This document shows positions 10,378 to 22,264 of a stretch of 64,000 nt of DNA, piece by piece. Source of the stretch: Hydrotaea diabolus (Eukaryota; Arthropoda; Insecta; Diptera; Muscidae); assembly GCA_963513945.1 (NCBI GenBank), contig OY740718.1, forward strand, positions 122,954,850-123,018,849. The letters run 5' to 3'. The notes beneath the pieces are model-generated. The model was not told the origin of the DNA. It worked only from the letters and a program-made list of their open reading frames with translations, and made no database searches. Every line of letters starts with the position of its first letter. Positions within the stretch are counted from its first letter, which is position 1. The position numbers were made by a program, and so were the translations under genes.

Positions 10378-12450
10378 TATTGGTCGCTTGCCGGACGTTT
10401 TTTGGTTCATATGCCCAAGCCACTAGAACTTACCCCTAACAGTAAATTGGTTAAGTTCCCTTAAATTTACCCCACTTGCAATACTCAATGGGCCCTCTGG
10501 AATTCACCGTAGATATCGGCTAAGACCATTACGGTTAGATCATTCACCACTGGCACTTAGATCAGCTTAGTCTTATTATTCAATGAATATGAATGGATCT
10601 TATCTTCGAACAACTGCGCCACCCATCCTTCACACCAACACCCTTTTATCAGCTAAAAACCTGGCATTAATTACTGTTTTGAATTTAAATATTTAATTTG
10701 ACATAAATATTTATTCTATGCCATTTTTGTTGTTCGATTTGGTTTGTGAGCAGCTCTTTTATGTGCTATATTAATTTCTTCTGGTTTAGCTGTGCAAAAA
10801 CAAAAGACTTAAGCAGCGAACTCGTTTTCGCCAATATACGAGTACTACTTTATATAAAATCTTTTCTTTACCCGCGTCCCTTCCCGATCACTGCGTTTCG
10901 ATTTGCGGGGATTTCAAAAAGTGTTAAGTCACAGCAACTGAACCACATTTGAATTGCATTTTAAATTTCAAAAGAAATTCTGTTTGTCAAGAATTAACTG
11001 TGATTTGGTTGTTATGAATAGATTTGTTTCGTTTCGTTTTTTTTTCGTTGTCATGTTTCGTTGTCACCTGCATGAATCGGTTGCTGCTGTCAGTCTTGGT
11101 GGTGGCTGTTGTTGTCGTTGCCGTTTTGCTGTATTTTTCTGTTTGGGATTTCAATATTGTATGTGGACCTGAGGCGTCACATGTCTGTCTATCTTTGGGG
11201 GGGCTTTATGTGTAAAAATGTTCTAACCGATCGGAGCACAGAAATACCCATGCCCATGCATAGGTACGTGTACGGCATTGTTGTTGTTGGTTGTTTTGCT
11301 TTACTTATATTAAATAACAATTGAATTGTCTTAAATGCAACAGAATAAGGTTTCAATTTGGCGAGAACACGTAATATTTCTTTTTTTGTCCACTTACGTG
11401 TTCGGCTTACAAATAAAATACAAAATTATCTGTATTTTAGTTTTTCTGCACTCTGTCGTTTACCATAAATTTATTGTGCTAATGGAGTTCACAGTATTCA
11501 GATATCGATGAATGAATGAACTTTTAACACTTTAGCAAATCTAGAATAATTCTGGATTTTCAAGCTTATCGCTTAATCATTTTTGTCGTATACTGGTTCA
11601 AGTAAAACAATTGAATTGGCGGGTGTTAAGTAAGTGACAAAACCACAATTGCAATTCTACGGATTTTAATCAAATTAATTAATATTTTTTTAAAATAATT
11701 GGCCAGAAGACAAATCACACGTCTTAGATCTAGATACTATTGCTGTCAATAGAATCAATATTAATTCCATTGCTATTAATCTTCGTTGGGAGTCGGCAAA
11801 TGTTAACTGAGATTTATTTATTTTTTTAAACACGCCAGCAAAAACTTCTTTTCACCGACTTAAATTGCATTTAAAGCAAATCACAGTGTCCTCAATAACT
11901 AGAATTCGGAGACAAGTTCGTTGACACAAATCCGAATCACAGGTGTTTTTCTTTTTATATATCTTAAAGTCTACTGAGAGTGGTATCGCAAATGGTAATG
12001 TGTTGTGCTAACCAATGTTGGCTAACATAAATTTTTCAAAAAGCACCATGAATGTTTTAGGTCAAATTAAAATAAAGAAAACTTGTTTTACTTGCAACCC
12101 TGTGTCTTTATTGGAAATTACAGAGGTCTCATGTGACCTAGTGATTTTCTAAAAAAATTACCGCTATCAAATTTGGAGTGATTCCTACAGCTGCCTTACT
12201 AACATAACTCTTACAACATCCCATTAAGGAACATGAGAAAATACTCACTAACTGTACCTACAGTTTAATGCTGGTTTCGAACGGCTTATGCATTTAATAA
12301 AAATGTTTTTTTTAACTTAGAGATAAATCTCTTACTAGTAAAATCATTGGAATTTACGAAGTGTTCTTACCCAAAGTTAAGCCTGGGTTACTAGCATGAC
12401 AGTCGTGCACACTAATTTAGCACAACGGCTTCTTAAAAAATAATATATTT
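10378..12450. other. long intergenic stretch
   Basis: No element recognised. 11000-11320 is GT-rich with runs such as GTTGTTGTTGG and short hydrophobic frames that are compositional. The rest is ordinary AT-rich DNA. A regulatory or intronic role is possible but nothing shows it. Confidence 0.4.
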
Positions 12451-12516
12451 TGTGATTTCAAAAGAACGTACGAACCAAATCTAAGGATTTTGGAGTGATT
12501 GTACAATTTTCTTATA

Positions 12517-13413
12517 ACGGGTGATCAATCTAAAGGTATTTTTTCGAAATAAAATATATTCAAAAAATCAAATAAAATGTGGAATATTTATAGTTCTATC
12601 GAAAGGACATTTTATGCCATTTATTTTCTGAATATAATTTCCTTTAAATGTTGCCCGCATCTGTGCTTCAGGGTGTCAATTCTGGGGATCTAATTTTGGA
12701 TGACTTGTAGGAGCATTTCGACCGGTATGGCTTTAATGACACGCGTAATGTTGGCTTCCAAAACCTGACTTTGGACTTAACGTTACCCCAAATCGTCTAA
12801 TGGTGTGATATCACTCGATCTAGGCGGCCAACTCACCTGTCCAAATGACAAATTAGCTGCTTTTCGAAATGCCATCTCAATAGATCCATTGTTCGATGCG
12901 GCTGTATGGCAAGTGGCACCGTCCTGTTGAAACCCAGTGTCGTCAAGATTACGGGCTTCAATTTCAGGTAGCATAAAGATCGATATTATGGCGCGATAGC
13001 GAGCACCATTCATGGTTACGTTTCGGCCATCTTCATTTTTGAAAAAATATGCAAGGATGATTCCACCAGCTTATAATCCGCACCAAACCGAGGTTTTCTC
13101 TGGCTATAATAGCACCTCTTGAAGCTCTTCTTGCTGCTCTTCAGCCCAAATGCGGCAATTTTGTTTATTGACTTTGCCGTTGAGCCACAAATAGGCCTCA
13201 TCACCGAACAAAATTTTGGTCGAAAACAGTTTCTCATCGAACGCTCATTTCCGTTATACAGTTGCACAATTTTGAGACTTTGCTTCGGTGTAAATCTTTC
13301 CATGATGAAATGGCAAACAATACTGAAAAGAAAAAAAAATAAGTTAAACACAACTCACTTGAAATCAGTGACAGAAGGGTTTTGAAAAAAAATCCTCAAG
13401 ATGGATCACCAAT
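12517..13413 (-). mobile_element. rosa-type (DD41D) element R2, deleted
   Basis: Left terminus ACGGGTGATCAATCTAAAGG with TA at 12515-12516; right terminus CCTCAAGATGGATCACCAAT with TA at 13414-13415. At 897 bp it is shorter than a full element. Left arm and left flank mirror the right arm and flank of R1. Confidence 0.88.
12720..13303 (-). pseudogene. rosa-type transposase (DD41D), deleted
   Basis: The start MERFTPKQSLKIVQLYNGNE is at 13303, followed after a large deletion by the FCSV/EAHF-type region and, near 13080-12790, by MNGARYRAI.., LPEIEARNLDDTGFQQDGAT (second catalytic Asp), VSWPPRSSDITPLDDLG (third Asp). Frames shift at least twice. Upstream of the ATG lies the leader found in other copies (GTGAGTTGTGTTTAAC to TTTTCAG). 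Confidence 0.82.
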
Positions 13414-13415
13414 TA

Positions 13416-14209
13416 TTTTTTTGAAAATGCTGCTGCAAATTCCAACTACCACAGCCTACGGCATGTATCAACAACTTGGTGTGGCCTTTTATTGAAGATA
13501 TTAACAGGAAATATCACTAGTTTCGGCGAAATTTCGCATCATGTCACTCTGTCTTACAACTTTCGATAAGTAGCAGCCACAGATTCGGCTGAGATCAGGG
13601 TCGGACTCGTAAGCTCATAATAAGAGGGTATCTAAGATTCGATCGGGCCGATCGGGCTTAATGACGTTTTAATACTCTCCACTATATGATGGGAGTATAT
13701 ATGTATACGTTTTTCAAACCAGCTGTTTAGGAAGTGGTAGGCATAGATTTTTTAACCTTCCCTACATGTGCGTGGACAATAGTACCTAAGCCCTATGGGA
13801 CCCAAAACCCGTCTCCTATACTCGATGAGATATGGTAAGAAACGGTAAAATGAAAGAAATATGTACCTATACTTAAGATTTGGGCCAATTTGGTACTCTG
13901 ACCATATAAACCCATATAGGCACAAGGGGCCCAAAAATCGGCCTCATTAAACTATGGACATATAAGTATAAAAAAAACAATCAAATTTAGACTCGAATCA
14001 GAATGTCATTTTAGTTTTACGACTCGGCGAAATTTAAGGCCTTAACCCATGAGGGTAAGGTCCCTAGTGAGCTGCAAAATATGACCTCTCCTTCGCATCT
14101 CAGAGAAAAAGGTGATATCTAAGAACACGGCTGGCCCAATCAACAAGGACTCTGCGAGGGTCTCTTGCTAAGCCATAAACAATCCATGGGCCTAACATCG
14201 CCAGTAATG
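13416..14209. repeat. probable dispersed repeat remnants
   Basis: The phrases GATCGGGCCGATCGGGC, CTCCACTATATGATGGGAG and later ATGGGACCCAAAACCCG resemble the non-coding repeats at 19775-20200 and 24995-25450 in style, but I cannot align them firmly. No coding region. Confidence 0.3.
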
Positions 14210-14211
14210 TA

Positions 14212-15419
14212 CGGGGATTGCTATTTATATTTCAGGTCCGGCAATAAAAACACAATAATTTATCCTTGGAAATAGTTTTATTGTTTTTCAAAATATTTTC
14301 CTTTAAGATCAATACAATTTTGCATGCGCACAAACCAATTTCCGAAGCACTTTTTCCACACCGATTGAGACAACTCCAAAGCATGATTTTTGAATGCTTC
14401 AACAGCTGCTAGGGGCGATGAGAAACGTTGACCACTCATTTTTTTCTTGATGCTAGGGAATAAGAAGAAGTCATTGGGTGCTATATCAGGACTGTACGGT
14501 GGATGGCCCCTCAATTCGACCTTGAGTGGTCAAATAGCTCGTCGTTTCAGCTGATGTGAGAGAGCTCGCATTGTCGTAATGCAAAATGGTCCGTCTTTTC
14601 TGATTATCTTTCCTCATTTCTTCGAACACTGTTGGCAAACAGATGGTTGTATACCACTCAGAATTGACCGTCCTACGTTCCACTAAAGGCACTGTGGCAA
14701 CAATGCCGGTTATACCGAAAAAAACGCAATCATTTGCTTCGATTTGGTTCGTCTTGAAAGACGCATACGGTCGATTGCTGTTTTGTTTCGGATTCATACT
14801 CGTATGCATAGATCCATGACTCGTCACCTGGGACAATGTTATACACTGCCTTTGAGCTACCGCAGTTATATTTTTTCAACTTCTCTTTGCACCAATCCAT
14901 ACGAGCCGAGAACACATTTTTTTCTCGACCAAATGAACATGCAGTATCTTTTTGATGCTTGTCATACTAATGTCCAAGAATGCCTCGATCTCACGGTATG
15001 TCACAAGTCGGTCTTGCTTAATCAGTTCACGCACAGCATCGATGGTTTCTGGCAAAGTGACCACGGAATTCATCCTGTAGCGAACGGCGTCCGAGACTGA
15101 ACTCTTGGTATCAGCAATTTTCAGTGGTTTTTGATAGTGCTTCATCGCCAAAAGTCGAAACAAGTGGATTTAAACACTCTTGTCTCGATGGCCCACTCCG
15201 AAAATCGTAAAAATCATCGCACGAAAATGTTCACGGGATAATTCCATTTTTTGACTGAGATACATTTTTCAACACACTGTAAACAAAACAGTTCGCCCTC
15301 AAATGACAAAACGTTCTGAGAGATGTTATGTAAAAAATGTCAAAGTTTCCAATGGAAGTTCCAGTTAGCATCTGGAACACTTGTATTGTCAGGACACGAA
15401 ATATAAATAGAAACCCTCG
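14212..15419 (-). mobile_element. marJ mariner, copy 1
   Basis: 1.2-kb mariner. Left end CGGGGATTGCTATTTATATT, right end AATATAAATAGAAACCCTCG read inward-matching, TA at 14210-14211 and 15420-15421. A second copy ends at 63413. Confidence 0.9.
14278..15247 (-). pseudogene. marJ mariner transposase, broken
   Basis: The frame starts MELS at 15247 and ends YFEKQ before the stop at 14278. An N-terminal region with VTLPETIDAVREL and the helix-turn-helix DRLVTYREIEAFLDIS is followed by PGDESWIYAYE (first Asp), RTILHYDNASS (second Asp) and HPPYSPDIAPNDFFLF (third Asp), a DD34D layout. Part of the N-terminal linker is deleted and there are at least three frameshifts, so four open pieces remain. Confidence 0.88.
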
Positions 15420-15421
15420 TA

Positions 15422-15803
15422 TGGAGTGTTAAATTTTGGTAAATTTGCATCACAATCTGGTGCTGTTAGTTGTGACTCACATAATACCTCAAAAAAAGCA
15501 GAGTGGCTTGACTGTTTGGCTCATGTGGCCTAAAACACATCCCGCAAGGTCAAAATGGGCGTTTATTAGTCATAACTGACATATGGGTACTTAAATTAAA
15601 GTATTCCAATATGAAATTGTCTGAAATTAGAGACGGGCGCCTGGGCCAAAAGAGTCCCAAAAACGAACCATTTTTTGCGCCTTGGGAGAGAAGAGATGGT
15701 GGATTATATGTTATGTTTAGTCTGGCCGACCTAAGCTACGTCTTAACTTCTTCTGTATAATTTTGTATTTGTATCAGATCCCATAAATTTCTTATCACCC
15801 ATA
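15422..15803. other. intergenic DNA
   Basis: Nothing recognised between marJ and the next maT element. Confidence 0.4.
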
Positions 15804-15956
15804 TACTTAGTAGGGACATAAATACTGTTACAACATTGAACACACCCATTTCAATAGTAGAACTGAACATACCCCGTTAATGTCATATGGGTTTTGAAAG
15901 CTAACCTCAATAGCGTTAGTATGCAACGGGATTTTAAAATTGTTTCAAATTTCATC

Positions 15957-17008
15957 ATGGAGTGGTCAGATAATGAGAACCGTATCGCTGTAATAGCGCT
16001 TTTGCATTGAAAAAAGCGATATTTTCAAAACACTCCGGCCACTAGGGATGACCCGCATGTTCGTCTACCGATGCATAAAACTGTTTGAGGAGACTGGAGA
16101 TGTAAAAGACCGCCCACGCTCTGTTCGAACACCACATGTCATCAAAGCCGTTAAATCAATGATTCACAGAAATCCGCTTCGAAAACAGAAAATCATCACG
16201 AAAAAGTGCATGAGCCGAGTCACTAAAAAAAACTTGGGACTTGGGGCTTTCAAACGACGTACCGGAAATTTATTGACTGCAGCTTTAAATAAAATAGGAT
16301 TGAAAAATGAAAACATCTTTTGGTGAAGCACGCTGATAACTTGCACAGAAAAATGTTGTTCACCGATGAAAAAATTTTGTATGTATGCGCGGTCATCTAA
16401 GGAAGCATCTGAACTGATCCCAAAGGTGGAAAAGGGTCCTCACCCAGCTTCAGTCGTGGTTTGGTGGGGTGTCTCTTACGATGGGGTCACTGACCTGCTT
16501 TTCTGCGAACAAGGAGTCAAAACATCGGCCAAAGTTTATCAAGAAACCGTTTTGGAAGCTGTTGTGAAGCCTCTTAACGATTCCCTGTTCCAGCCATGGA
16601 CTTTCCAGCAGGATTCTGCGCCGACCCATAAGACTAAAACGTCCCATGTCTGGCTTCGAAACAATTTGCCTGCGTTCATTTCCTCTGAAGAATGGCCCTT
16701 AGGCAGTCCAGATTTGAACCCATTGGATTACAAATTATGGACGGTTTTAGAGGACAAGGTTTGTCACAAAAGATACCTAAACATTGCCAGCGTTCATTTC
16801 CTCTGAAGAATGACCCTTAGGCAGTCCAGATTTGAACCCATTTGGTTACAAATTGTGGACGGTTTTAGAGGACAAGGTATGTCAAAAAAGATACCTAAAC
16901 ATTGGATCACCATAGACTGCTTTGGTTCGAGCTGTGGCCAATTTTCCAATGGACGTGGTTCGTGCAGCTATTGACGATTGGCCAGTGCGACTTAAGGCGT
17001 GTGTAAAG
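15957..17008 (+). pseudogene. maT-like transposase (DD37D) with 122-bp duplication
   Basis: The frame begins MEWSDNENRIAV at 15957. The HTH (MTRMFVYRCIKLFEETGDV), the DEK region, HPASVVVWWGVSYDG and WTFQQDSAPTHKTK (second Asp) then SPDLNPLDYKLW (third Asp) are all visible. The stretch from TGCGTTCATTTCCTCTGAAG (about 16668) to CTAAACATTG (16787) is repeated at about 16789-16905, doubling the third catalytic site. The last codons of the family (GGHFE) are deleted before 17010. Confidence 0.85.
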
Positions 17009-17153
17009 GATACAATATACAGGGTTACCCATATGAGACCTAGTGATGTTAAACACTTGTTACTCTTGTAATAACGGTTCTTTTAATCGATTTATTTTTA
17101 TATGTTAAATACATTTTATGGAAATTTAACGTAACTAAGTGTGAAATATGACA

Positions 17154-17345
17154 TCAGACAAATGACCACCATTTTGTTCGATACAGGCATTGGCTCTTTT
17201 TAGCGCCAAACTGCTGCACAGCTTCCACGTTCTCTTCAGTACGAGTATTTCGATGAGCACCTCTTCCTGGATGGTCGGCAACTGAACCCAGTTCATCAAA
17301 ACGGCGAACCTGGATATGGGCTCTGTAAATATTTAGTTGGGATTT
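17154..17345 (-). pseudogene. element T transposase, N-terminal remnant
   Basis: The minus strand reads VRRFDELGSVADHPGRG then TRTEENVEAVQQFGAKK, the HTH/linker signature of IS630-Tc1-mariner transposases related to the DD41D group. The catalytic domain is absent, lost or replaced by the Penelope-like insert. Confidence 0.55.
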
Positions 17346-18705
17346 TAAAAAAACTTGACGAAGGAATCGAAATACAACGTAAGGGATTCCAAGCATTTCA
17401 AGAGTAAAATTGACGAAATATGTATTAATGATGATGAGGTTTCAGTTTTTTTTTTTGACGTTATTTCTTTATTTTTAAGCATCCCAGTAAATTTCGCAAT
17501 TAAGACAATTGAACAGAAATGGGACACTGTAAGGGAATTTATAAATATTACAAAGGACCTTTTTTAGAATTGGTGACATTTTGCATAAGAAGACTAGGTA
17601 TTTTAAATATGGTGAAAAGAGATACGAGCAGCGAAAAGGGATGCCAATAGGTTCTCCAGCATCCCCAGTAATAGCCGACATAGTTATGGAAGATCTTCTA
17701 GACACCTCACTAGACAAGATGACATACAAACCAAAATTATTAACGAAATTTGTGGACGATCTCTTTGGAATTTTTAAGAAAAAAGAAATAAGGAACACTC
17801 TGGATGTACTCAACTCATTTAACAGACAAATACAGTTTACAATGGAGATGGAACAGAACGGAAAATTACCATATTTAGATTCAATAGTTTGTCGAGAAGG
17901 TCAGTTACTAAAATTAGATTGGTACCAAAAACTTACAGCTTCTGGCAGACTTATTAACTTTAGTTCAAAGCTTCCTAGACGAGTAATTATTAATACAGCG
18001 ATCAATAGAATTTTAGATATTAGCGACATAGAGTTTATTTAATTTAGTAAAAACTAGAACCATTTTAAGGCAAAATGACTTCCCACACAAAACCATCACA
18101 GACCTACTAAACAAATGGAAATCAAAATCCAATTCCTCAGCTGTCATCGCAGAACCTGCAACAAAAGTATATAAACCAACAACATATATACCGGGTTTTT
18201 CAGAAAGGCTTAGCCATTCCAACATTTATAACAAAGACAAATATCAACTTGCACTAAAGACACACAGTACAGTAAACAGTTTATTTAGCAGGACAAAATC
18301 TCAAATAATTAACGAAGATAAATCAGACGTTGTATACCAAATAAAGTCCAATGGTGACAAGTCCGACATATGCCAAAAGGTATATGTCGGCACTACTAAA
18401 ACTAAACTTAAGACAAGAATTTCGTCCCACAAATCTGAGCTAAAAGCCGTAAATAGGCCCATAGAACAAAAGACCGCACTTGCGGCCGCACTGCGGACAC
18501 AGATGGGATCGCACACATATATAGAAATGTGGTGCATAAGCACAGACGCAAGCTGAAGAGTAACACAAAAATTAAATATTTTTCAAATATTGTGTTAATG
18601 TTTTGTTTATTAAGTGTAATCATGTTTTGTATTTTGTCAGTGACATCCCCTGAAGATATTGACGAAGTCAATCGAAATATTGGGATAAATAAAAATTAAA
18701 CAACA
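17345..18705 (+). mobile_element. Penelope-like retroelement, 5'-truncated
   Basis: A reverse transcriptase fragment followed by a GIY-YIG endonuclease, the diagnostic pairing of Penelope-like elements. Exact ends are unclear: the left joins T near 17345, and the right runs to about 18705, after GATATTGACGAAGTCAATCG. Confidence 0.8.
17355..18556 (+). pseudogene. Penelope-like RT plus GIY-YIG endonuclease, frameshifted
   Basis: The polymerase copies RNA to DNA at a nick made by the GIY-YIG nuclease (family knowledge). Seen here: DVISLFLSIPVNFAI (finger/palm region, 17455-17500), RKGMPIGSPASPVIADIV (motif B) and LLTKFVDDLFGIF (FVDD active site, near 17760), then PYLDSIV. After a stop at 18040 the next frame carries VVYQIKSN.., QKVYVGTTKTKLKTRISSHK (GIY-YIG core, near 18380-18440) and KTALAA. 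Frames change near 17567, 18040 and in the tail. The N-terminal third of the RT is missing. Confidence 0.85.
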
Positions 18706-19046
18706 CATAGAACAACGAGTTTAAATAAATGACCTCAAGCCGGAAAATAATTTTATAAAATAACAACACTAAAGGTCAACTATTCACCTACAAAATAATA
18801 AAAATCGATTATTTAAATGCGTTGTTGTGGACTTTACGTATACATTTTAAATTTCCAAGAGAAAAAAGAAAAAAATAAATTATGTTAAAAAATAAAAATG
18901 TTATTTTTGTTTCACATCAGCTGGTCTTATTTGGGCCACCCGTTACATCAATAAATATATTAAAAAATATTTGGTCCAAAAACATTCAGTGCTATTTATT
19001 TTACAGCATAAAACGTGTGTAACAGTATTTATGTCCCTACTAAGTA

Positions 19047-19772
19047 AAGAAAAATCATTGAGGTTACTTTGGGGGGAATATCAAAGGTCGCAGTGGAGAA
19101 ATATTTAAAAATATAAATCCTAAATGATTGCCTTTTAAAAGCATCTTCGAGCTTTAAACTATCTTTGCTGTAACCAAAGTAAAGAAAGTTTGAAGACTAT
19201 GTTTTCTACTGCTCTTGAAAAACTTCAGCATTGTGTTGAAACAGGACATCGGTCTAACCTGTTCTTTTGCATCATCACTGCATCACTAACTAATGCTAAC
19301 TTTAAAATCGGGCATAAACATTTGTGTTCTCGATCTGCCTTTAGGGGAAGCCCTCAAATATACCTTATAGGGTCTCCGGATAATATTTCGAAGTGTTGCA
19401 TAAGGAAGGACAAATTTAACATACACCTGTGATGAAGAATTAAACATGTGTCCTGTTTAGGTCATTAAGCAATCGTTGTAAGCCATATCAACAATTATAA
19501 CGTTTAAATGCAAGGACGACTAGCAGTTTTGACTGAAAGCTTAGCAAACGCTATGATAAAAGAATGAAAAATCTAGGATATTGCATCTTCTCTACATAAG
19601 AGTATAAGTAATTTTAGGTTTATTTTTGACAATCCGTTGGAAATGTATACAGTATTTGTGGGGCATAACCGGATATTAGGAATAATGTGTCCATTTAAAA
19701 TGTAGTTCAAACTATAGCGTTGTGTTTTCTAACTGGTACTCACGGTCACCTGAACTGTAGCTATGGCTAATT
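19047..19772. other. intergenic DNA
   Basis: No element recognised. An 80-codon frame at 19190-19432 opens with GAAGACTATGTTTTC but resembles nothing I know and has no clear splice context. Confidence 0.35.
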
Positions 19773-20204
19773 TGTTATACCCTCCACCATACAATGGTGG
19801 GTATATTAGTTTTGTCATTCTGTCTGTAACACCTTGAAATAATCATCAGAGACCGAACAAAGTATATATATTCTTGATCCTCGTAAAATTCTAAGACGAT
19901 CGAGCCATGTTGTCCGGCTGTCCGTTTGTTGAAAACAAGATAGAGCCTGCATGAAAACAGCTAGGGAGCTGAAATTTGGCACAATCATGTGTAGTTAACC
20001 TGGCATGGTTGGTATTGAGAATAGGCTATATAGCTCTACGGGAAGTTGGTGTTGAAGGCCCTCAAACGACACTACCTCATAAAAATTAGTTTTTTTTATT
20101 TGGAAATATCCGTCCAGTTTCTTGAGCAAAATCACTGAAATTTTGCAAATAATAATCTCTATATAGGCGCAATCATCTATGTAAAAAATGGAGATTAGGC
20201 CACC

Positions 20205-20627
20205 ATTTCTTGTACCTCCCATACAGACGGCCTTATGGGCCTTGAGAAATAATATGACTTTAATTCACCACAAACATGACCTATCGAAATGCAATTTTAC
20301 ACATCAAGATTTCTATATACAACCCACTTTTACGGTAAATTTGGCTAAGATCGGAAAGGCCCTACTGGTACCTCCCACACAAACGGTCTCATGGGCCTTG
20401 AAAAATAATATGACAATAACTCACTACAAATTTGACCTATTGAGATGAAATTTTCTACATAAAGATTTTTATATAGAACACACCTCTGAGCCAAATTCTG
20501 TTGAGATCGGAAAAGTCTTACTGGTACCTCCCACACAAACGGTCTCATGGGCTTTGAGAAATAATATGACGATAACTCACCACAAGCTTGACCTATCGAA
20601 ATGAAATTTTGCACATACAGATTTCTA
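20205..20627. repeat. minisatellite, about 155-bp period, nearly 3 units
   Basis: Units begin near 20211, 20369 and 20521 with TACCTCCCA then ACGG(C/T)CT(C/T)ATGGGC and continue AATAATATGAC, ACCTATCGAAATG, AGATTTCTATAT. Periods are about 158 and 152 bp. The third unit is interrupted by MITE-D and ends beyond it (CGTAGAACACACTTCC). Confidence 0.8.
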
Positions 20628-21069
20628 TGTGTGACAGCGCATAGAAAAAGGGACCTAAGGATAAAAAAATATATTTTCATTTTTTTTCTTTTTTTAATGT
20701 GGACAACATCTGAGCATCGAATGAGACCGATCCCATGCCCCAAAGGTGTTCCCTCCCAGAGAAATGCGCGATTTATGAAAGTGAAGTCGACGATTCTAAG
20801 AGCCAATAGAAAGGGACCTAATCTTTAAAATGACTCTCCTGAACAAATCTTTTCATTAGCTTTTCACTTTTTTTTTGATGTGGACAACATCTGAGCATCG
20901 TATGAGACCGATCCCATGCCCCAAAAGTGTTCCCTCCCAGAGATATGCGCGTTTTATAAAAGTGAAGTTGACGATTCTAAGCGCAAATAGAAAGGAACCT
21001 AATCTTTAAAATGGCTCTCCTGAACAAAACTGGGTTTTAACCTTAGGTGCCTTTCTATTGCGCGTCACA
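20628..21069 (+). mobile_element. MITE-D copy 2 (dimer)
   Basis: 442 bp with a TA on each side. The internal unit (GTGGACAACATCTGAGCATC to TCTCCTGAACAAA) occurs twice in tandem between single copies of the two ends. Starts TGTGTGACAGCGC with an extra TG. Confidence 0.88.
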
Positions 21070-21626
21070 TATACTCGTAGAACACACTTCCGCACCAAAT
21101 TTTGATTTATTTGGGAATCTGGTGGAGGGTATCCAAAGTTCGGCACAGCCAAACTTAACATTTTTTACTTGTTTTTTACTATACATAGTTGTACACATAG
21201 AGACGACTCCAATGTTTTCCCTCCTTTCATTTATTTTACATCTGCTGGAAATAATCATATTAAAAAATAAAACCCTGTTGCACAGAGTGATGCCATTATC
21301 AAAAATTCGTATGCAATCGTTTTTATCAACGAACCAATAATATCGGATTTACTCGTACTTGCCTTTTTATAGCCATATATAAAATTCGCATAAAAATAAT
21401 CGCACAGTAGTCAAAGCATCAGTGCCCCTTGCCATGCCATGGATAATTTAATGATCTTTTGTCTACCGCAAAAATCGTTTCTAGCAAATGACCGTTTATA
21501 TTCCAGAGGTACAAACCGTCCAATAGATGCGAGTACTATGCGGCCTTAGAAATAAACAGCATTTTAAACGCCTCTGAATGACAATAATTTAACAACCTAT
21601 TAACGCTAGTTTTTCTTTTCTTTTAG

Positions 21627-22022
21627 CGGATGATGATGCTGTCCTACCTGTTGTTTCTTCTGCCCAGATTCTTGTGCGAGTAACAAATGACGTGAATGCA
21701 ACACGTGCTTAACACAAACCAATCGATTCTAATGCAACACGGCGTTCGACACAGGCTTATACAAAACAACAGCCGCAAAAAAAAAAACGACAAACCTGTA
21801 GTGAAAAACAAAAGAAAATGCAATCAAGACTTAACAAGGCAAACGAAAACTTTTAAATTGTTCTTCTGCGGAGGGGATTTACCAAAGTTTCCTAATGGGT
21901 AAGCGAAAAAGAAATATTTTTAAGATCCCATTTTCGAAGAAATCGATTTCACAAAAATAATACTCTAAATCATTTCTGCAGGTGCTGAGAAGCATTTCCA
22001 GAATAAAAAAAATGCAATGTAG
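21627..22022 (+). pseudogene. possible two-exon relic with fly-like splice signals
   Basis: A pyrimidine tract ending TTTTCTTTTCTTTTAG precedes 21627. The segment to 21897 is followed by GTAAGC, and an 84-bp interval ends TTTCTGCAG at 21981. The second piece reads AEKHFQNKKNAM then stop. The first piece opens with DDDAVLPVVSSAQILVRVTN but has in-frame stops (for example near 21710) and a frameshift in the lysine-rich centre. I recognise no family. It could be a host pseudogene, a TE exon, or chance. Confidence 0.3.
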
Positions 22023-22264
22023 GGGCATTTATTATGCAAACAAAAAGAAACAACTTTTTTGTTTCAAACTAGTGAAATAAGCAAAATTCGGGTGTTGCCG
22101 AGTATATCCTACCCTACACCTCTGTATGTTCAGGAAAGCCAATTGCAAATAGGTTTTTGGAGCCCTTGGACAGGCACAAAATTTACCTAGATTGAAAAAT
22201 ACTGTCATATTTGTGTTTGTTAGAGAATTTCGTGGTTTTTTGGTACCCATATGTCCATGTGTCA

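Larger units (their letters stand above)
17020..18943. mobile_element. element T, unclassified TA-inserting DNA transposon
   Basis: Imperfect inverted termini: left CAGGGTTACCCATATGAGAC, right (inverted) ACGGGTGGCCCAAATAAGAC; about 15 of 21 positions agree by eye. TA lies on both sides (17018-17019, 18944-18945) and the maT sequence resumes directly after it. Only the outer arms (17020-17344 and about 18710-18943) belong to T; the centre is a Penelope-like insert. Confidence 0.7.
15806..19044 (+). mobile_element. maT-like element copy 2, interrupted by element T and a Penelope-like element
   Basis: Left terminus CTTAGTAGGGACATAAATAC with TA at 15804-15805; right terminus GTCCCTACTAAG with TA at 19045-19046. 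The maT sequence is 15806-17019 and 18946-19044. The interruption sits at TA in the motif CAATATACATCAATA, intact in copy 3. Confidence 0.9.
19775..21172. mobile_element. element S, non-coding dispersed repeat with inverted ends
   Basis: Left end TTATACCCTCCACCATACAA with GGTGGGTATATTAG; right end TGGTGGAGGGTATCCAAAG then TTCGGCACAGCC. The ACCCTCCACCA block is inverted between the ends. The body carries phrases common in fly repeats (TTGTCATTCTGTCTGTAACA, CTGTCCGTTTGTTGAAAAC) and a minisatellite. MITE-D copy 2 inserted in the last minisatellite unit. Possibly a Helitron-like or foldback MITE; the class is not settled. Confidence 0.55.

Noticed and set aside
10954..11324. Overlapping hydrophobic frames
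   Set aside because: Created by GT-rich simple sequence; frames on both registers look alike.
20345..20806. 153-codon minus-strand frame with internal repeats
   Set aside because: It is produced by the S minisatellite and the start of MITE-D; the repeats are DNA-level, not a protein repeat family.
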